Positions 29,001 to 37,861 of a stretch of 64,000 bases of DNA are shown in pieces (the first letter of the stretch is position 1; each line of letters opens with the position of its first letter). The translations under genes and the position numbers were made by a program. The notes beneath the pieces are model-generated. The model did no database searches. It saw nothing but the letters and a program-made list of their open reading frames with translations, and was not told the DNA's origin. Source of the stretch: Aureococcus anophagefferens (taxonomy: Eukaryota; Sar; Pelagophyceae; Pelagomonadales; Pelagomonadaceae); contig NW_008705572.1 of NCBI RefSeq assembly GCF_000186865.1, forward strand, positions 1-64,000. The letters are read 5' to 3'.

Positions 29001-30541
29001 GCCGCCCGGCGACGCGCCGCGCGACCTTGAACTCGGCCAAATTCCGCAGCGCGGGCGCGACGCGGACGCCGCTCTCGAGGAACGCGTCCGCCGGCCGCAG
29101 CTGGCCGCAGAACGTGCGGTCCCGCGCGCGGCCGAGGGAGCAGAGGCCCCGCGCGCACGCGGCGACGGCGCCGACGGCGACGCGCCGCGCGGCGCCCGTC
29201 GCGCCGGGACCCGGCAGCGCGCCGACCGCGCGGAAGCAGTAGCGCAGCCCGCCGTTCGTCAGGCGGCTCGCGCCGTCGCAGCGGCCTATTGGAGAGCGTT
29301 TGGGGGAACCTGGCCGTCGGTTCGGGCGGCGATCGGCGCCATCCAAAAATCCGCGTCGAACCCCCGCGCCGTGAGAACCCAGCTCGCGGCGCCGGGCTGC
29401 CCGAACGAAAAATCCCGCCTCTCGTTGAATCACCCGTCCGTCGGCGCCGGCGCCGGCGGTCCGCGCCGCGCGCGCGGCGGATGCGGCCCCAGTCGAAGCC
29501 GCCGGGTGCGCAGGGCGGCGCGCCGGCGAAGACGAGCACGCCGCCGCCGTCGCCCAGGACGCCGACGGCCGCGACGACGGCGAAGGCGAGCCGCGAGAAC
29601 CAGCGCGCCCAGGCCTCGACGACCGGCAGCCGCGCGGCCCACGCCGGGAACCGCGCCTCGAGCCGCGCCCAGCACGCGTCGTCGTAGGGGTCGTCGCTCA
29701 GGTCCGCGTCCGCGACCTACAATGGCTCTTCGAGGATTCGACGCGAGCGCAACGACGCACCGACAGCAGGCACGCGTCGACGACGGCGTCGAAGAGATCC
29801 GCGGCGAGCTCGTCCGCGAGCACGGGGTGCTCGCCGTAGACGCCGTCCGCGACGTCGACGAGCTTGGCCGCGACGGCGCGCGCGCGGCTCGGCGCGCCGG
29901 GCAGCCGGTTCGCGGCGCCCGCGCGGAGCGCGTCGAGCGCGACGCGGCAGACGCGGCACCGCTCCGCCTAAAACGCGCATCTTCTCCACAAAATAAACGC
30001 TTCTCGACGCCGCGCCGCGCGACGTCGAGCTCCGCCCGGGCGAAGAGCAGGCCGCCTACAAAAAGGGTTGTGTCGTAAAAAAGGCGTCGCGCCGTATCCC
30101 ATCCCCGAATAGGTTGATTGAAATTCGCAGCACCGGGACCGCGCCGACGTGCGGCCGGCCCGCGTCGCCGCCGTCGCCGCGCGCGCATAAAAAGAGGCGG
30201 CCGAGGCCGAGGAGCGCGCGCAGGTCCTCCTCGGGCCGGAGCGCGCCGGACGCGAGCCAGCGCAGCGTCACGTCGACGGCCTTGGCGACGACGCGGTCGC
30301 CCGCGGCCGTCCACGGCAGGGACAGCGCCGCGCCGACGACCTCGAGCGCGAAGGCCACGTGGCGCGGCGTCTCCGTGACGGCGGCAAAGGCCGCGCTGCC
30401 GGCCTCCATCTTCGCGTGGATGGCCTCGACCATGGTCTCGCAGACGTGGAAGCGCACGGCCTCGGGGTAGAGCGCCAGCACGTCCACCGACGTGTCGGCG
30501 GCCGAGGAGTCCATCTGTGGTGGTGCGCTCTCAGTGGCCAT
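26053..30541 (-). CDS. RalGAP-beta-like protein (RALGAPB family), interrupted by introner elements
   Basis: The start ATG is at 30541 (MATESAPPQMDSSAADTSVD). Features resembling RALGAPB in order are YPEAVRFHVCETMVEAI and LSLPWTAAGDRVVAKAVDV near the N-terminus; DDPYDDACWARLEARFPAWA with VVEAWARWFSRLAF; GLRYCFRAVGALPG; and VLDVFGAFLFDAALLDG, followed by ARM-like helices. RalGAP-beta partners a catalytic alpha subunit to inactivate Ral GTPases; this subunit has no catalytic domain. Supported introns are 29968-30008, 29717-29760, 29286-29433, 27981-28186 (element A2) and 26438-26648 (element A1); the last three keep the frame exactly. The exon limits between 30009 and 30140 are unresolved. The acidic 27.0-27.4 kb stretch and the 26.7 kb Pro/Ser stretch are disordered. 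It ends LLRAGGLD at 26053. Confidence 0.66.
26438..26640 (+). mobile_element. Introner element A1 (203 bp)
   Basis: Ends are CTGTGTGGAATTC and GATTTCCACACAG, an imperfect terminal inverted repeat. It is flanked by a perfect 8-bp target-site duplication, CGGGCGAC (26430-26437 and 26641-26648). On the minus strand it is an intron of the RalGAP-like gene: donor GT in the TSD copy (GTCGCCCG) and acceptor AG at the element end. Removal rejoins AACCG and GTCGCCCG in frame. It carries the family core GGCTGATTTTTGGA. Confidence 0.88.
27981..28178 (+). mobile_element. Introner element A2 (198 bp)
   Basis: Ends are CTGTGCCGAAATC and GATTTCAGCACGG, flanked by a perfect 8-bp TSD, CGTCCGGC (27973-27980 and 28179-28186). 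On the minus strand the intron would run GC...AG: the donor GC is the start of the TSD copy GCCGGACG. Splicing restores GAGGCGCT-GCCGGACGTC in frame (EALPDVCREV). Confidence 0.87.
29286..29433 (-). other. Intron with family-B repeat
   Basis: 148-bp GT-AG intron of the RalGAP-like gene; joining ACGG to GCCGCTGC keeps the frame. It contains TTCGGGCAGCCCGGCGCCG and CGAGCTGGGTTCTCACGGCG, the same words found in the intron at 42044-42281. No clear target duplication was seen. Confidence 0.7.
29717..29760 (-). other. Short intron (44 bp)
   Basis: GTGCGTCG...CATTGTAG in the RalGAP-like gene. The exons either side (ADLFDAVVDACLL and VADADLSDDPYDDACW) fit the RALGAPB-like order. Confidence 0.6.
29968..30008 (-). 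other. Probable short intron (41 bp)
   Basis: GTCGAG...GCGTTTTAG. It joins an upstream exon-like piece to AERCRVCRVALDALRAGAAN in phase 0. The upstream limit of that piece is uncertain. Confidence 0.4.
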
Positions 30542-30575
30542 TGCGGCGGAGCGAGTCACGCTCTGGAGTCGCCGG

Positions 30576-30682
30576 AGCCGTCGCCGCGCCCGGACGCCCT
30601 GGCGCCGTCGCCGCGCCCGGACGCCTTGGAGCCGTCGCCGCGCCCGGACGCCTTGGAGCCGTCGCCGCGACCGGACGCCTCG
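30576..30682. repeat. 27-bp tandem repeat upstream of the RalGAP-like gene
   Basis: Four copies of a 27-bp unit (GCCGTCGCCGCGCCCGGACG plus CCTTGGA) between the divergent starts of the RalGAP-like and CCCH/GRF genes, hence in the shared 5' region. Confidence 0.8.
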
Positions 30683-30850
30683 GAAGAGCAGCCCCGAGCA
30701 CTTCACCCACTCACTTCAGCTTAGGCTGCTGTGAGTGCGCTCTCGGCGGCCGCCCATCGATGGCAGCCCGTAGCACTTCAAGCAACCAGATTCTTGAAGC
30801 GCATTCGGGCGACACGCTCGAGTCTGGCGCTGTCGACGCGTTCGGACACA

Positions 30851-31606
30851 ATGACAGACCTGAAAGCAGCTTTGGAAGCGTGGGGGAGCGACCAGCAGCC
30901 ACAAAAGCGGAAACGAGGCGGAAAGAAACAGCGCGAGCGCGCCGAGGAGCACGCCAAACGCCAGAAAGAAGCGCCTGTTGCGGCAGCGCCTGTTGCGGCG
31001 GCGGCGCCCGTTGTAGCACCCGTTGCGGCGGCTCCTGTGACGGCGGCGGCGGCGCCCGCGGCGGGACAAGACCTGAAGAGCGCTCTCGAAGCGTGGGGCG
31101 GCGACCAGGAGCCCGCGAAGCGGAAGCGCGGCGGCAAGAAGCAGCGCGAGCGCGCCGAGGAGCACGCCAAACGAGCGGCGGCGGCGGCGCCCACCGCGGC
31201 GGCGGCGCCTGTGGCCGCACCCACCGCGGCCGCGCCCACCGCGGCGGCACCTGTTGCGGCGGCGACGTCCGCGCGCGTCTGCGAGCACTTTGCGCGCGGC
31301 CAGTGCACGCGCGGCGACAAGTGCCGCTTCTCGCACGCCGCCGGCGCCAGTTCCGAGGGCACGAAGAGGCGCGCGCGGCCGGGCGCCCAGGCGCGGCACA
31401 AGGCCCAGGACTGGGCCGCGAACAACGGCCAGCGCGAGCCGGACCGCGGCGACAACGTGCGCGACGTCGAGTGCCGCGGCCACGCGCTCCCCTGCGTCCG
31501 CCGCGTCGTCGAGAAGGCCGGCGCGAAGAACTACGGCCGCGCGTTCCTGTCCTGCCGCTACTGGCGCGACAAGGGCGGCTGCGGGCACTTTGCGTGGGTA
31601 AGTTGA
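30851..31606 (+). CDS. CCCH and GRF zinc-finger protein
   Basis: The ATG at 30851 (MTDLKAALEAWGSDQQPQKR) gives 251 aa; an upstream in-frame ATG at 30731 is possible. Residues 1-35 and 75-110 are a duplicated basic module (DLKxALEAWGxDQ followed by KRKRGGKKQRERAEEHAKR) separated by Ala/Pro linkers. Next is a CCCH finger, CEHFARGQCTRGDKCRFSH (Cx7Cx5Cx3H), typical of RNA binding. The C-terminus is a GRF zinc finger (CRGHALPCVRRVVEK, then NYGRAFLSCRYW and GGCGHFAW), a single-strand nucleic-acid binding motif found in TOP3A, APE2 and NEIL3. The reading frame ends five bases after a perfect GTAAGT donor (TGG-GTAAGT), so a further exon may exist. Nuclear role in nucleic-acid processing is inferred. 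Confidence 0.78.
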   Translation: MTDLKAALEAWGSDQQPQKRKRGGKKQRERAEEHAKRQKEAPVAAAPVAAAAPVVAPVAAAPVTAAAAPAAGQDLKSALEAWGGDQEPAKRKRGGKKQRERAEEHAKRAAAAAPTAAAAPVAAPTAAAPTAAAPVAAATSARVCEHFARGQCTRGDKCRFSHAAGASSEGTKRRARPGAQARHKAQDWAANNGQREPDRGDNVRDVECRGHALPCVRRVVEKAGAKNYGRAFLSCRYWRDKGGCGHFAWVS

Positions 31607-31679
31607 TGCTCTAGGATCTTTGTTTTGACGGCCTCGTCACGGTCATCTGTGTCGAAGACGACGGCGTCCAAGTACGCGC

Positions 31680-31920
31680 CCGCCGGCGCCTCGGCGACGC
31701 CGCCCTGGACGCCCCCGACGCCTCGGCGGCGACTCGAACATCGCCCTGAACGACCCCGACGCCTCGGCGGCGACATCGCCCTGGACGACCCCGACGCCTC
31801 GGCGACGCCGCCCGGGACGACACCGACGCCTCCGCGACGCCGCCCGGGACGACACCGACGCCTCCGCGACGCCGCCCGGGACGACACCGACGCCTCGGCG
31901 ACGCCGCCCTGGACGCCCGT
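31680..31920. repeat. 32-bp minisatellite between convergent genes
   Basis: About seven imperfect copies of a 32-bp unit (GACGCCTCCGCGACGCCGCC plus CGGGACGACACC). The 32-bp period destroys any frame, so it is non-coding; it lies between the 3' ends of the CCCH/GRF gene and the Pro/Thr-rich gene. Confidence 0.8.
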
Positions 31921-31999
31921 CGTGACGAGGGGGGCGTAGCGCGGAATGATATTACACGCCGCGCGCTGCCGGTCGACGGGGCGGGGAAGGTCGGGAGGG

Positions 32000-34900
32000 C
32001 TAGTAGATGTAGCCGTCGGTCGGGTGAATGGTGACGGGCTTCATCGTCGGATGCACGATTGGCTTCGCCGTCGGTGCTGGCGTCGGCACCGGTATAGGTA
32101 CGCCTATGACGCGATGTGAAATTCGTTCTCGTCGGTAAAAATCTCTCGAAAACCGTCGCGGGACGCTGGTTGGTGCCTGACGGCCGTTGAGATGGCTCGT
32201 ACGATGGCGCTGGTATCGGCAAGGCCGACGGTCCCGGCGTGGGCAAACTCGAGGGTCTGTACGACGGCGCCGGCACGGGTAGCCGCGTCGGCGCCGTCGG
32301 GACGTGCGTGTCGCTGGGCGCGGGCGTGATCGTCGGCGCGGGCGACGTCGTCGGGGATACCGTCGACGGGCAGGACGTCGGCGCCTATGACGCGTTTCGA
32401 TGAATTTCGTCGGTAAAAATCTCTAGAAAACCGTCGCGGGACTCTGGTCGGTGCCGGGCTCAAGGTCGGCTGCGGCAACGTCGGGTTGTAGGTTTGGGTC
32501 CTCGTCGGCGGCTTCGACGGCGCCGGCGACACGCTCGGTGATGACGAGGGCTGTGGCGTCGTGGGTCCGTACGTGACGGGCGCGGCAGTCGGACGGGGCG
32601 TTGGTCGCGGCGACGGGCCGTGACTGGGCTTCGGTGTGGTGGGAAGCGAGCTCGGCGCGGCCGTCGGAGACGGGAACGGTAACGAGCTGGGAGGCAATGT
32701 CGGGAAGTCGCTCGGCTTCAGCGTCGGCACGCCCGTCGGCACGCGTGACCTATAGAGCGTATCGTTTTCCCGGTCAAAAGCTCTCGAAAATCGTCACGGA
32801 CGCGGGCAGCGACGGATGGTAGCTGGGCCTTGGCGACGGATATGGCGTGGGCGCGTCACTCGGCTTCACCGTCGGCTCGTACGTCGGCAACGCGGAGATG
32901 GTCGGGTTGCTCGTCGGAAGTGGCGATGGCTTCTCGTAGTGCTTGAACGTCACCTCCTCGACGCTCGACAGCTTGTCGATCAAAGCGATGCTGCTCGAGG
33001 TCGCGATGAGTGCCGCCACCTCCTTGCCCGTCAACGCGGAGAACACCCTGGGGTGGAAGACCTCGACGATGGACTTCTCCCACGCGGCCTGGAAGTCGCC
33101 CGTGATCAAGGAGGTCTTGAGCGTCTTGATGACGTGCTTGAGCATGTCCTCGACGCCGCCCGGCGACATGGTCTGCGTGTTGTAGATGTTGAAGGAGAAG
33201 TCGATGCGCGCTCGGGTGTCGTCGTCGTCGGGAGATTCGATCTTCTCGACGCTCGTGACGCTGATCGTGTCCGCGCTGTACGTGCCTGTTCGAGAGATGG
33301 GTGAATCGAGGTAGGCGTCGCGGCGCTCGACGGCGGCGCTCGACGGCGGCGTTCCGGAGCCCGCGGCGATCACTCGTGTTGAAGTGGAGCCGGTTCGAAG
33401 GGCGCCTCTCCGCCGTCTGGCGCCTCTCCGCCGTCGGCCGCCTCGCGACGCGGCTCGCGAGCTCCGCGCCGTCGCCACCGGCCCAGGGCGCTGGCGGACC
33501 AGACCTCTCGGGCGGCGGCGTCGGCGCGGGCCCGCGAGACGCGACGCTCGCGTTGAAGTGGAGCGTTCGATCGGACGCCTCTCCGTCGTCGGGCGGCTCG
33601 CGAGCTCCGCGCCGTCGCCACCGGCCCAGGGCCGGCGAGACGCGACGGAGCCGTCTCTCGAGTTGAAGGGTTCGAAGGCGCGGGGAGGCGCCGTTCAAGC
33701 AGGTGCCCATCGTCCAGGCCAGCGCGTCGAGCACGTCGCCCTGCTCGAGCGCCTCGACGAAGTGGGCTTCCAAGTACTCGATGGTGTCCTCGCCGTCGTC
33801 GTCGTCGATGCCCGGGGGCGCGCCGATGTTCGCGTCGGCGATGGCCGTCGTCCTCCGCCCGACGGGGTCCGTGGACTCCGAGCCTGTGTGGAAATCAACC
33901 ACTGGTTTGGGACGTCCCGACCAAACTTTGAAATTCTCTCGCTCGGCCAAATCGAAGTCGATTCGGCTGATTTTTGGACGAATCGATTGCTCTCGTCGAG
34001 TTCTCGAAGCGCAGCCGAAGAGTCTGGCGCAATTCGTTCAATTACGCTCACATTGAAGTCGAGTTGAAGATTTGATTTCCACGCAGCTCCGAGCAGCCCA
34101 TGCAGAGCGTGATGGCCGTGCCGACCTCGCCGATGTAGTACGGCGACGAAGTCGGGAGTGTCGACGGCGCGGGCGTGGGCATGTGCGCGGTCGGGTTCGC
34201 CGATGGGCTCGCCGTGGAGGGCACGCTCGTCGGAGTGTACGACGGGGCAGCCGTCGGAGCTGGCTCGGGGGCCGGGGTCGGCGTGTACGACGGCGGCGTC
34301 GACCTGCGGAAGACGAAGTCAGGGGAGGGGGGGAACGGCTGGCGATGGACGCTGGAGGCGGACGGCGAAGGCGTCGGCGCGGGCTCCGGCGCGAGCGACG
34401 GCGGCGGGCTCGGGCTCGGCGTCGGAATGGACGCGCTCGGCGAGAGCGACGGCGCGTACGTCGGCGCCAGAGTGGGAGCGGCCGACGGGCTCGCCGTGGT
34501 CGGCGTCAGCGTGGGGGCCGACGTCGGCAGCTTCGTCGGCCTCCGCGTCGGGTTCGGCGTGGGGTACGCGGACCTGTGTGCTGCGACGTCGGGCCCGAAC
34601 TTCAGAAATCTCTGGCTCGGTCAAATCGAAGTCGATTCAGCCGATTTTTGGACGAATCGATTGCTCTCGTCGAGTTCTCGACGCACGGCTGAAGATCTTG
34701 CGTCGAAACCGTCGCGTACGCTCACATTGAAGATTTGATTTGCACGCCGACGCCGACGGGTAGGTCGTCGGCACGTACGTGGGCTCGAGCGATGGGGTCG
34801 ACGACGACGGATGCCACGTCGCCGTGGGCGCCGCGGACGGCGTGGCCGTCGACGGCACCGGCGTCGGCAGCTTTGTGGGCCGACGCGTCGGCCGAGGCGT

Positions 34901-36576
34901 CGGGATGCCCGTCGGGCTGGCCGTTGTGGGCGTCGCCGACGGCGCAGGCGAAGGCGGCGTCGTCGGAGCGGACGTCGTCGGCCGGTACGATGGCAATGGC
35001 GTCGGCGGCACCTGTGAAGAGCGGAAGGGTCGGACCTCTTCGAGGTCCAGGCGACGGACGCTGGGCCGGACGGTAGGAGCCGCTGTCGGATCGGGCCTCG
35101 GCCGCCTCGTGGGCTCCAACGTGGGCGCGTAAGAGGGGCTGAAGGACGGGAGCGGCGTCGGGACAAACGAGGGGTCGATCGACGGCCCGCCCGTCGGTTT
35201 CATCGTTGGGGCTGGCGTCGGCGCGTAGGACGGCGGCGTCGACGGGTAGGCCGAGGGCCCGTCGGTTGGCCGCGGCGTCGGAAGCGGCGACGGCGGATGC
35301 GTCGGGGAGTAGCTCGGGGCGTGCGACGGATCAGAGCTCGGCGAGGGTGATGGGGGCGTCGACGGGCCACCGGTCGGCTTGTGTGTAGGCCTCGGAAGCG
35401 GCACAGCTGTCGGCGGGCGGCTCGGCGCGCCGGTGGGCCCCGGAATCGGGAGCGGCGTCGGAACCTACGACGTCGTGTTGGACTTCCCGGACACGAGGAA
35501 CTCCTCGGACGCCGAGTGGGCACGTAGCTCGGGGCTCCGCTCGGGCCCGACGTCGGGCTCGGGATGGGAAGCGGCGTCGGCACGTACGAGGGACACACCG
35601 ACGGGTCGCCCGTCGGGCGGGGCGTCGGGATGTCCGTCGGGTACTCGGACCTGCGAGGGGTGAACTCATGCACACGTCGTCGGACGTGCGAGACACCGCG
35701 AACGCACGGCTTCAACGTCGGCACGTGCGTCGGGTAGTCCGAAGGAGCGTACGAGGGAGTCGCGGTCGTCGGCCGGTCCGTGGGCCTCCGGGAGGGCTTC
35801 GGCGAGGGCACGATCGTGGGCGCCGACGTGGGCACGAACGACGGCTCCTCGCTGGGCGCGGGCGTGGGCCGCTGCACGGGCATGCCGCTGGGCGAGGCCG
35901 ACGTCGGCATCGCGCTGCTCGGGAGCCCGGTAGGCCGATAGGTGAGCGTCGGTTGCGGGTACGGCAATAGCGTCGTGGGCGACATCGTGACCGAGGGCGC
36001 CGGGGTGTTCGGGAAGTCGTCCCCGAGATCCCGCGGTGGGTGGGAGAAACTCGGGGCGTCGTCCTCCGGCTCGAGCAGCGCCATGTCGCCGCCGTAGGAG
36101 TACGAGTACGTCGAGAAGGACTCCTTCTTCGACGCGTGGAAGTCGTCGTCGTCCTCGCGGACGCTCTTCTTCTCCTTCGAGCTCTCCTTCTTCGACAGCG
36201 CCGCCACGCCGGAGAGCTCCGACAGCTTCGTCGGCGTCATCGCGCCCGACTGCGCCTCGAGCGACGCCGCGCCCGACAGCTTCGACCGCGACGTCGTGCC
36301 CGACTGCGCGGCCGGCGTCACCGCTCCCGGCCGCGCGGCCAACGACGCGACGCCCGCCGCGGGCCGCAAACTCATTCGCCGGACGCCCACGACCGCGAGC
36401 GTCATCGACACGCAGAGCGCGAGCGTCGTGATTCGCCGGTAGGGCCGCGGCACGGCGTGGGGGACGCCCTCGAGCGGCGTCTCCTCCGTGTCCCGCGATT
36501 TGAGCAGCGCGCGATCGTCATCGTCCGCGCCGGCCGCCGCCCGCCGGCTCGACGACTGCGTCTCGTCGACCGCCAT
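32000..36576 (-). CDS. Type II membrane protein with Pro/Thr/Ser-rich extracellular repeats, many introns
   Basis: The start ATG at 36576 (MAVDETQSSSRRAAAGADDD) leads to a basic/acidic cytoplasmic part and one TM helix (ITTLALCVSMTLAVVGV, about residues 50-66). The ectodomain is built of PTPxPSxxPSYxPT repeats. Two non-repeat pieces interrupt them: GEVGTAITLCMGCCSESTD through IEYLEAHFVEALEQGDVLD (34150-33710), and YSADTISVTSVEKIESPDDD through LKHVIKTLKTSL (33285-32950), a compact alpha/beta region. The protein ends PTDGYIY at 32000. Frame-preserving introns: 35651-35707, 35465-35523, 35012-35059, 34574-34757 (A4), 33884-34094 (A3), 33286-33706, 32750-32801, 32385-32442 and 32104-32164. Another near 34318 is likely. 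A cell-surface or wall role is inferred from composition. Confidence 0.62.
32104..32164 (-). mobile_element. Short introner-like intron D2 (61 bp)
   Basis: GTCCCGCGACGGTTTTCGAG ... GCGTCATAG; splicing gives TNQRVPIPVPTPA in frame, leading to the stop at 32000. Confidence 0.65.
32385..32442 (-). mobile_element. Short introner-like intron D1 (58 bp)
   Basis: GTCCCGCGACGGTTTTCTAG ... GCGTCATAG; splicing gives APTRAPTSCPSTV in frame. It is near-identical at both ends to D2, and the exon words just upstream are also alike, so the exon-intron unit may have been copied as a whole. Confidence 0.65.
32750..32801 (-). mobile_element. Short introner-like intron D3 (52 bp)
   Basis: GTCCGTGACGATTTTCGAGA through GGGAAAACGAT to CTATAG. 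It shares GACGATTTTC.GAGAG and GGGAAAACGAT with the ABCG-gene element D4 at 42589-42668. Splicing keeps the PT frame (LPASRVPTGVPT). Confidence 0.65.
33286..33706 (-). other. 421-bp intron containing an internal ~150-bp duplication
   Basis: GC donor (GCACCTGC at 33706) and AG acceptor before GCACGTAC; these 8-mers match at 6 of 8, as a worn target duplication would. Splicing gives WTMGTYSADTI in frame. Inside, GCTCCGCGCCGTCGCCACCG occurs twice (about 33452 and 33604), each time about 90 bp after a GTTGAAGTGGAGC word. Confidence 0.6.
33884..34086 (+). mobile_element. Introner element A3 (203 bp)
   Basis: Ends are CTGTGTGGAAATC and GATTTCCACGCAG, with a perfect 8-bp TSD, CTCCGAGC (33876-33883 and 34087-34094). 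On the minus strand it is a GC-AG intron (donor GCTCGGAG): GGCTGCT joins GCTCGGAG and the frame reads CMGCCSESTDPVG. It is the same length as A1 and highly similar in the core. Confidence 0.88.
34574..34749 (+). mobile_element. Introner element A4 (176 bp)
   Basis: Ends are CTGTGTGCTGC and GATTTGCACGCCG. The flanking 8-mers ACGCGGAC (34566-34573) and ACGCCGAC (34750-34757) match at 7 of 8. On the minus strand: donor GT in the TSD copy, acceptor CACACAG; splicing restores TTYPSAYPTPN in frame. It is internally shorter than A1-A3. Confidence 0.82.
35012..35059 (-). other. Intron (48 bp) of the Pro/Thr-rich gene
   Basis: GTCCGTCG...CTTCACAG; splicing gives TVRPSVPPTPLPSY in frame. Confidence 0.7.
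35465..35523 (-). other. Intron (59 bp) of the Pro/Thr-rich gene
   Basis: GTGCCCAC...GTCGTAG; splicing gives APSYVPTPLPIPG. The 8 bases at the two junctions (GTGCCCAC and GTTCCGAC) agree at 6 of 8, which may be a decayed target duplication. Confidence 0.75.
35651..35707 (-). other. Intron (57 bp) of the Pro/Thr-rich gene
   Basis: GTGCGTTC...CCTCGCAG; splicing gives LKPSEYPTDIPT, continuing the repeat. Confidence 0.75.
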
Positions 36577-36890
36577 CTGGCGGTCCGCGACGGCGCCGCG
36601 CCGCGCCGCGGACGGCCGGTGGGGCCCGACGGTCCCGGGGGCCGGCGCGGGGCTGCCTCCGACGCCGCGCGGGCACTCCTATCGCAGTGGCGTCGTCGAA
36701 TTTGGGCCGGGCTGGATGGATCGTATCATGTCAACACAGCGACCTTGCCCTCGCGTTGAGAAGAAATGCCACACTCACACAGGCCGAGCGGTTCGACGCG
36801 ACGCCGCTACCCGATGCCGCACGCTGCATTGTGTGCCTCCGACGCGCGCCAACTCACGGGTCCGTGCGAAGCACTGGCGCCCAGTAGCGT
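36577..36890. other. 5' flank of the Pro/Thr-rich gene, no gene seen
   Basis: GC-rich just upstream of the start, then an AT-richer patch near 36720-36780. No supported reading frame. Confidence 0.5.
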
Positions 36891-37560
36891 CTGCGCGCAA
36901 CAGCGCACGCCGTCGCCGTGCGCCGGGCGCTGCTTCGGAGCACGCGGCCGGACCTCGAGGGCGTCGTCGCGGTACACGGTGCACGCGCGCCTCGAGGCGC
37001 TGGACCACGGCGACGTCGACACGATCGCGCGGGGCTAGCGGCTCCGCACGACCGTCGCGCAGCGGCGCACGCCGTCGCCGCGCCGGCGGGCTCCGCTTCG
37101 GTGCGCGAGTTTGGACCTCGAGGACGTCGTCGCGGTCCGCCGTCCACGCGCGCCTCGAGGCGCTGGACCACGACATCGACGTGCTCGCGCAGAGCGAGCG
37201 CCTCGCGGCCGCCGCGCACGGCGTCGGCTGGGACGCGCGCGCGGGCCGCGACCGGCGCACGCGCTGCGGCGGCGGCACGAACGCGTCGCTCCCCTACGGC
37301 GACGCGCACGCGCCCCGTCGACCCCGTGCGCTGCGGCGCCGCCGCGCTCGCGCGGGGCTAGCGCCTCGTGGCCGCCGCGCACCCCGTCGGCTGGAACGCG
37401 GCGCCGGCGGCCGCCGCTTCGGAGCGTGCGGCCGGACCTCGACGTCGTCGCGGTACACGATGCACGCGCACCTCGACGCGCTGGACCACGGCGGCGTCGA
37501 TGCGCTCGCGCGGGGCTAGCGGCTCGCGGCCGTCGGGTACGCCGTCGTCTTCAAGGAGAA
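36890..37560 (+). pseudogene. Tandem array of decayed HMBS (hydroxymethylbilane synthase) fragments
   Basis: Four units of about 161 bp end in the word GCGCGGGGCTAGCGGCTC or close variants (near 37042, 37205, 37365 and 37525). Units starting near 36910, 37073 and 37400 closely match the intact HMBS gene at 40570-40720: GCGGCCGGACCTCGA, CACGCGCGCCTCGAG and GCGGCGTCGA words stand in the same order as those coding RPDLDVVTVRGNVHARLETL. The unit length is not a multiple of 3 and each unit has a TAG, so no protein is made. The best copies keep long uninterrupted matches. Confidence 0.7.
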
Positions 37561-37861
37561 CGGCGTCGCGGGCCCGCGGAGCGCTTCGACGCGTCCGCCG
37601 CGCGCCGCGCGGCGTCGCGACGCGGTCGGCGTGCGACGACGTCGCGGCGACGGTCGACGTGGACGTCGCGCGGACGCCGAAGGCGCGACGACGGCGCGCC
37701 GTCGACGCAGACCGTCGACGCGACGCCGGCGACGCCTGCGACGACGCGCTCCTGATTTTCGAGGGGTGAAGTAAGGAGTCACAGTGGCACATGTTACCGC
37801 TATCGCGCGTCCCGCGCTGCTTGGTGCGCAGGGATCGGGCGGGGGAGGATGGCGCGCGCGC
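37561..37861. other. Spacer between the HMBS-fragment array and the next gene
   Basis: About 300 bp with more decayed GTCGGCGTG-type words and no supported gene. Convergent side: the unrecognised minus-strand gene stops at 37862. Confidence 0.5.

Noticed and set aside
26438..34749. Conserved peptide (DFNVRV..., LDESNRFVQKSAEST) repeated in several genes, first taken as a protein motif
   Set aside because: It is the translation of family-A introner elements, which lie between target duplications and are removed by splicing.
36890..37560. Considered as exons of a second functional HMBS gene
   Set aside because: Units are 161 bp, each with a TAG and shifted frames, and they repeat only one internal segment of the gene.
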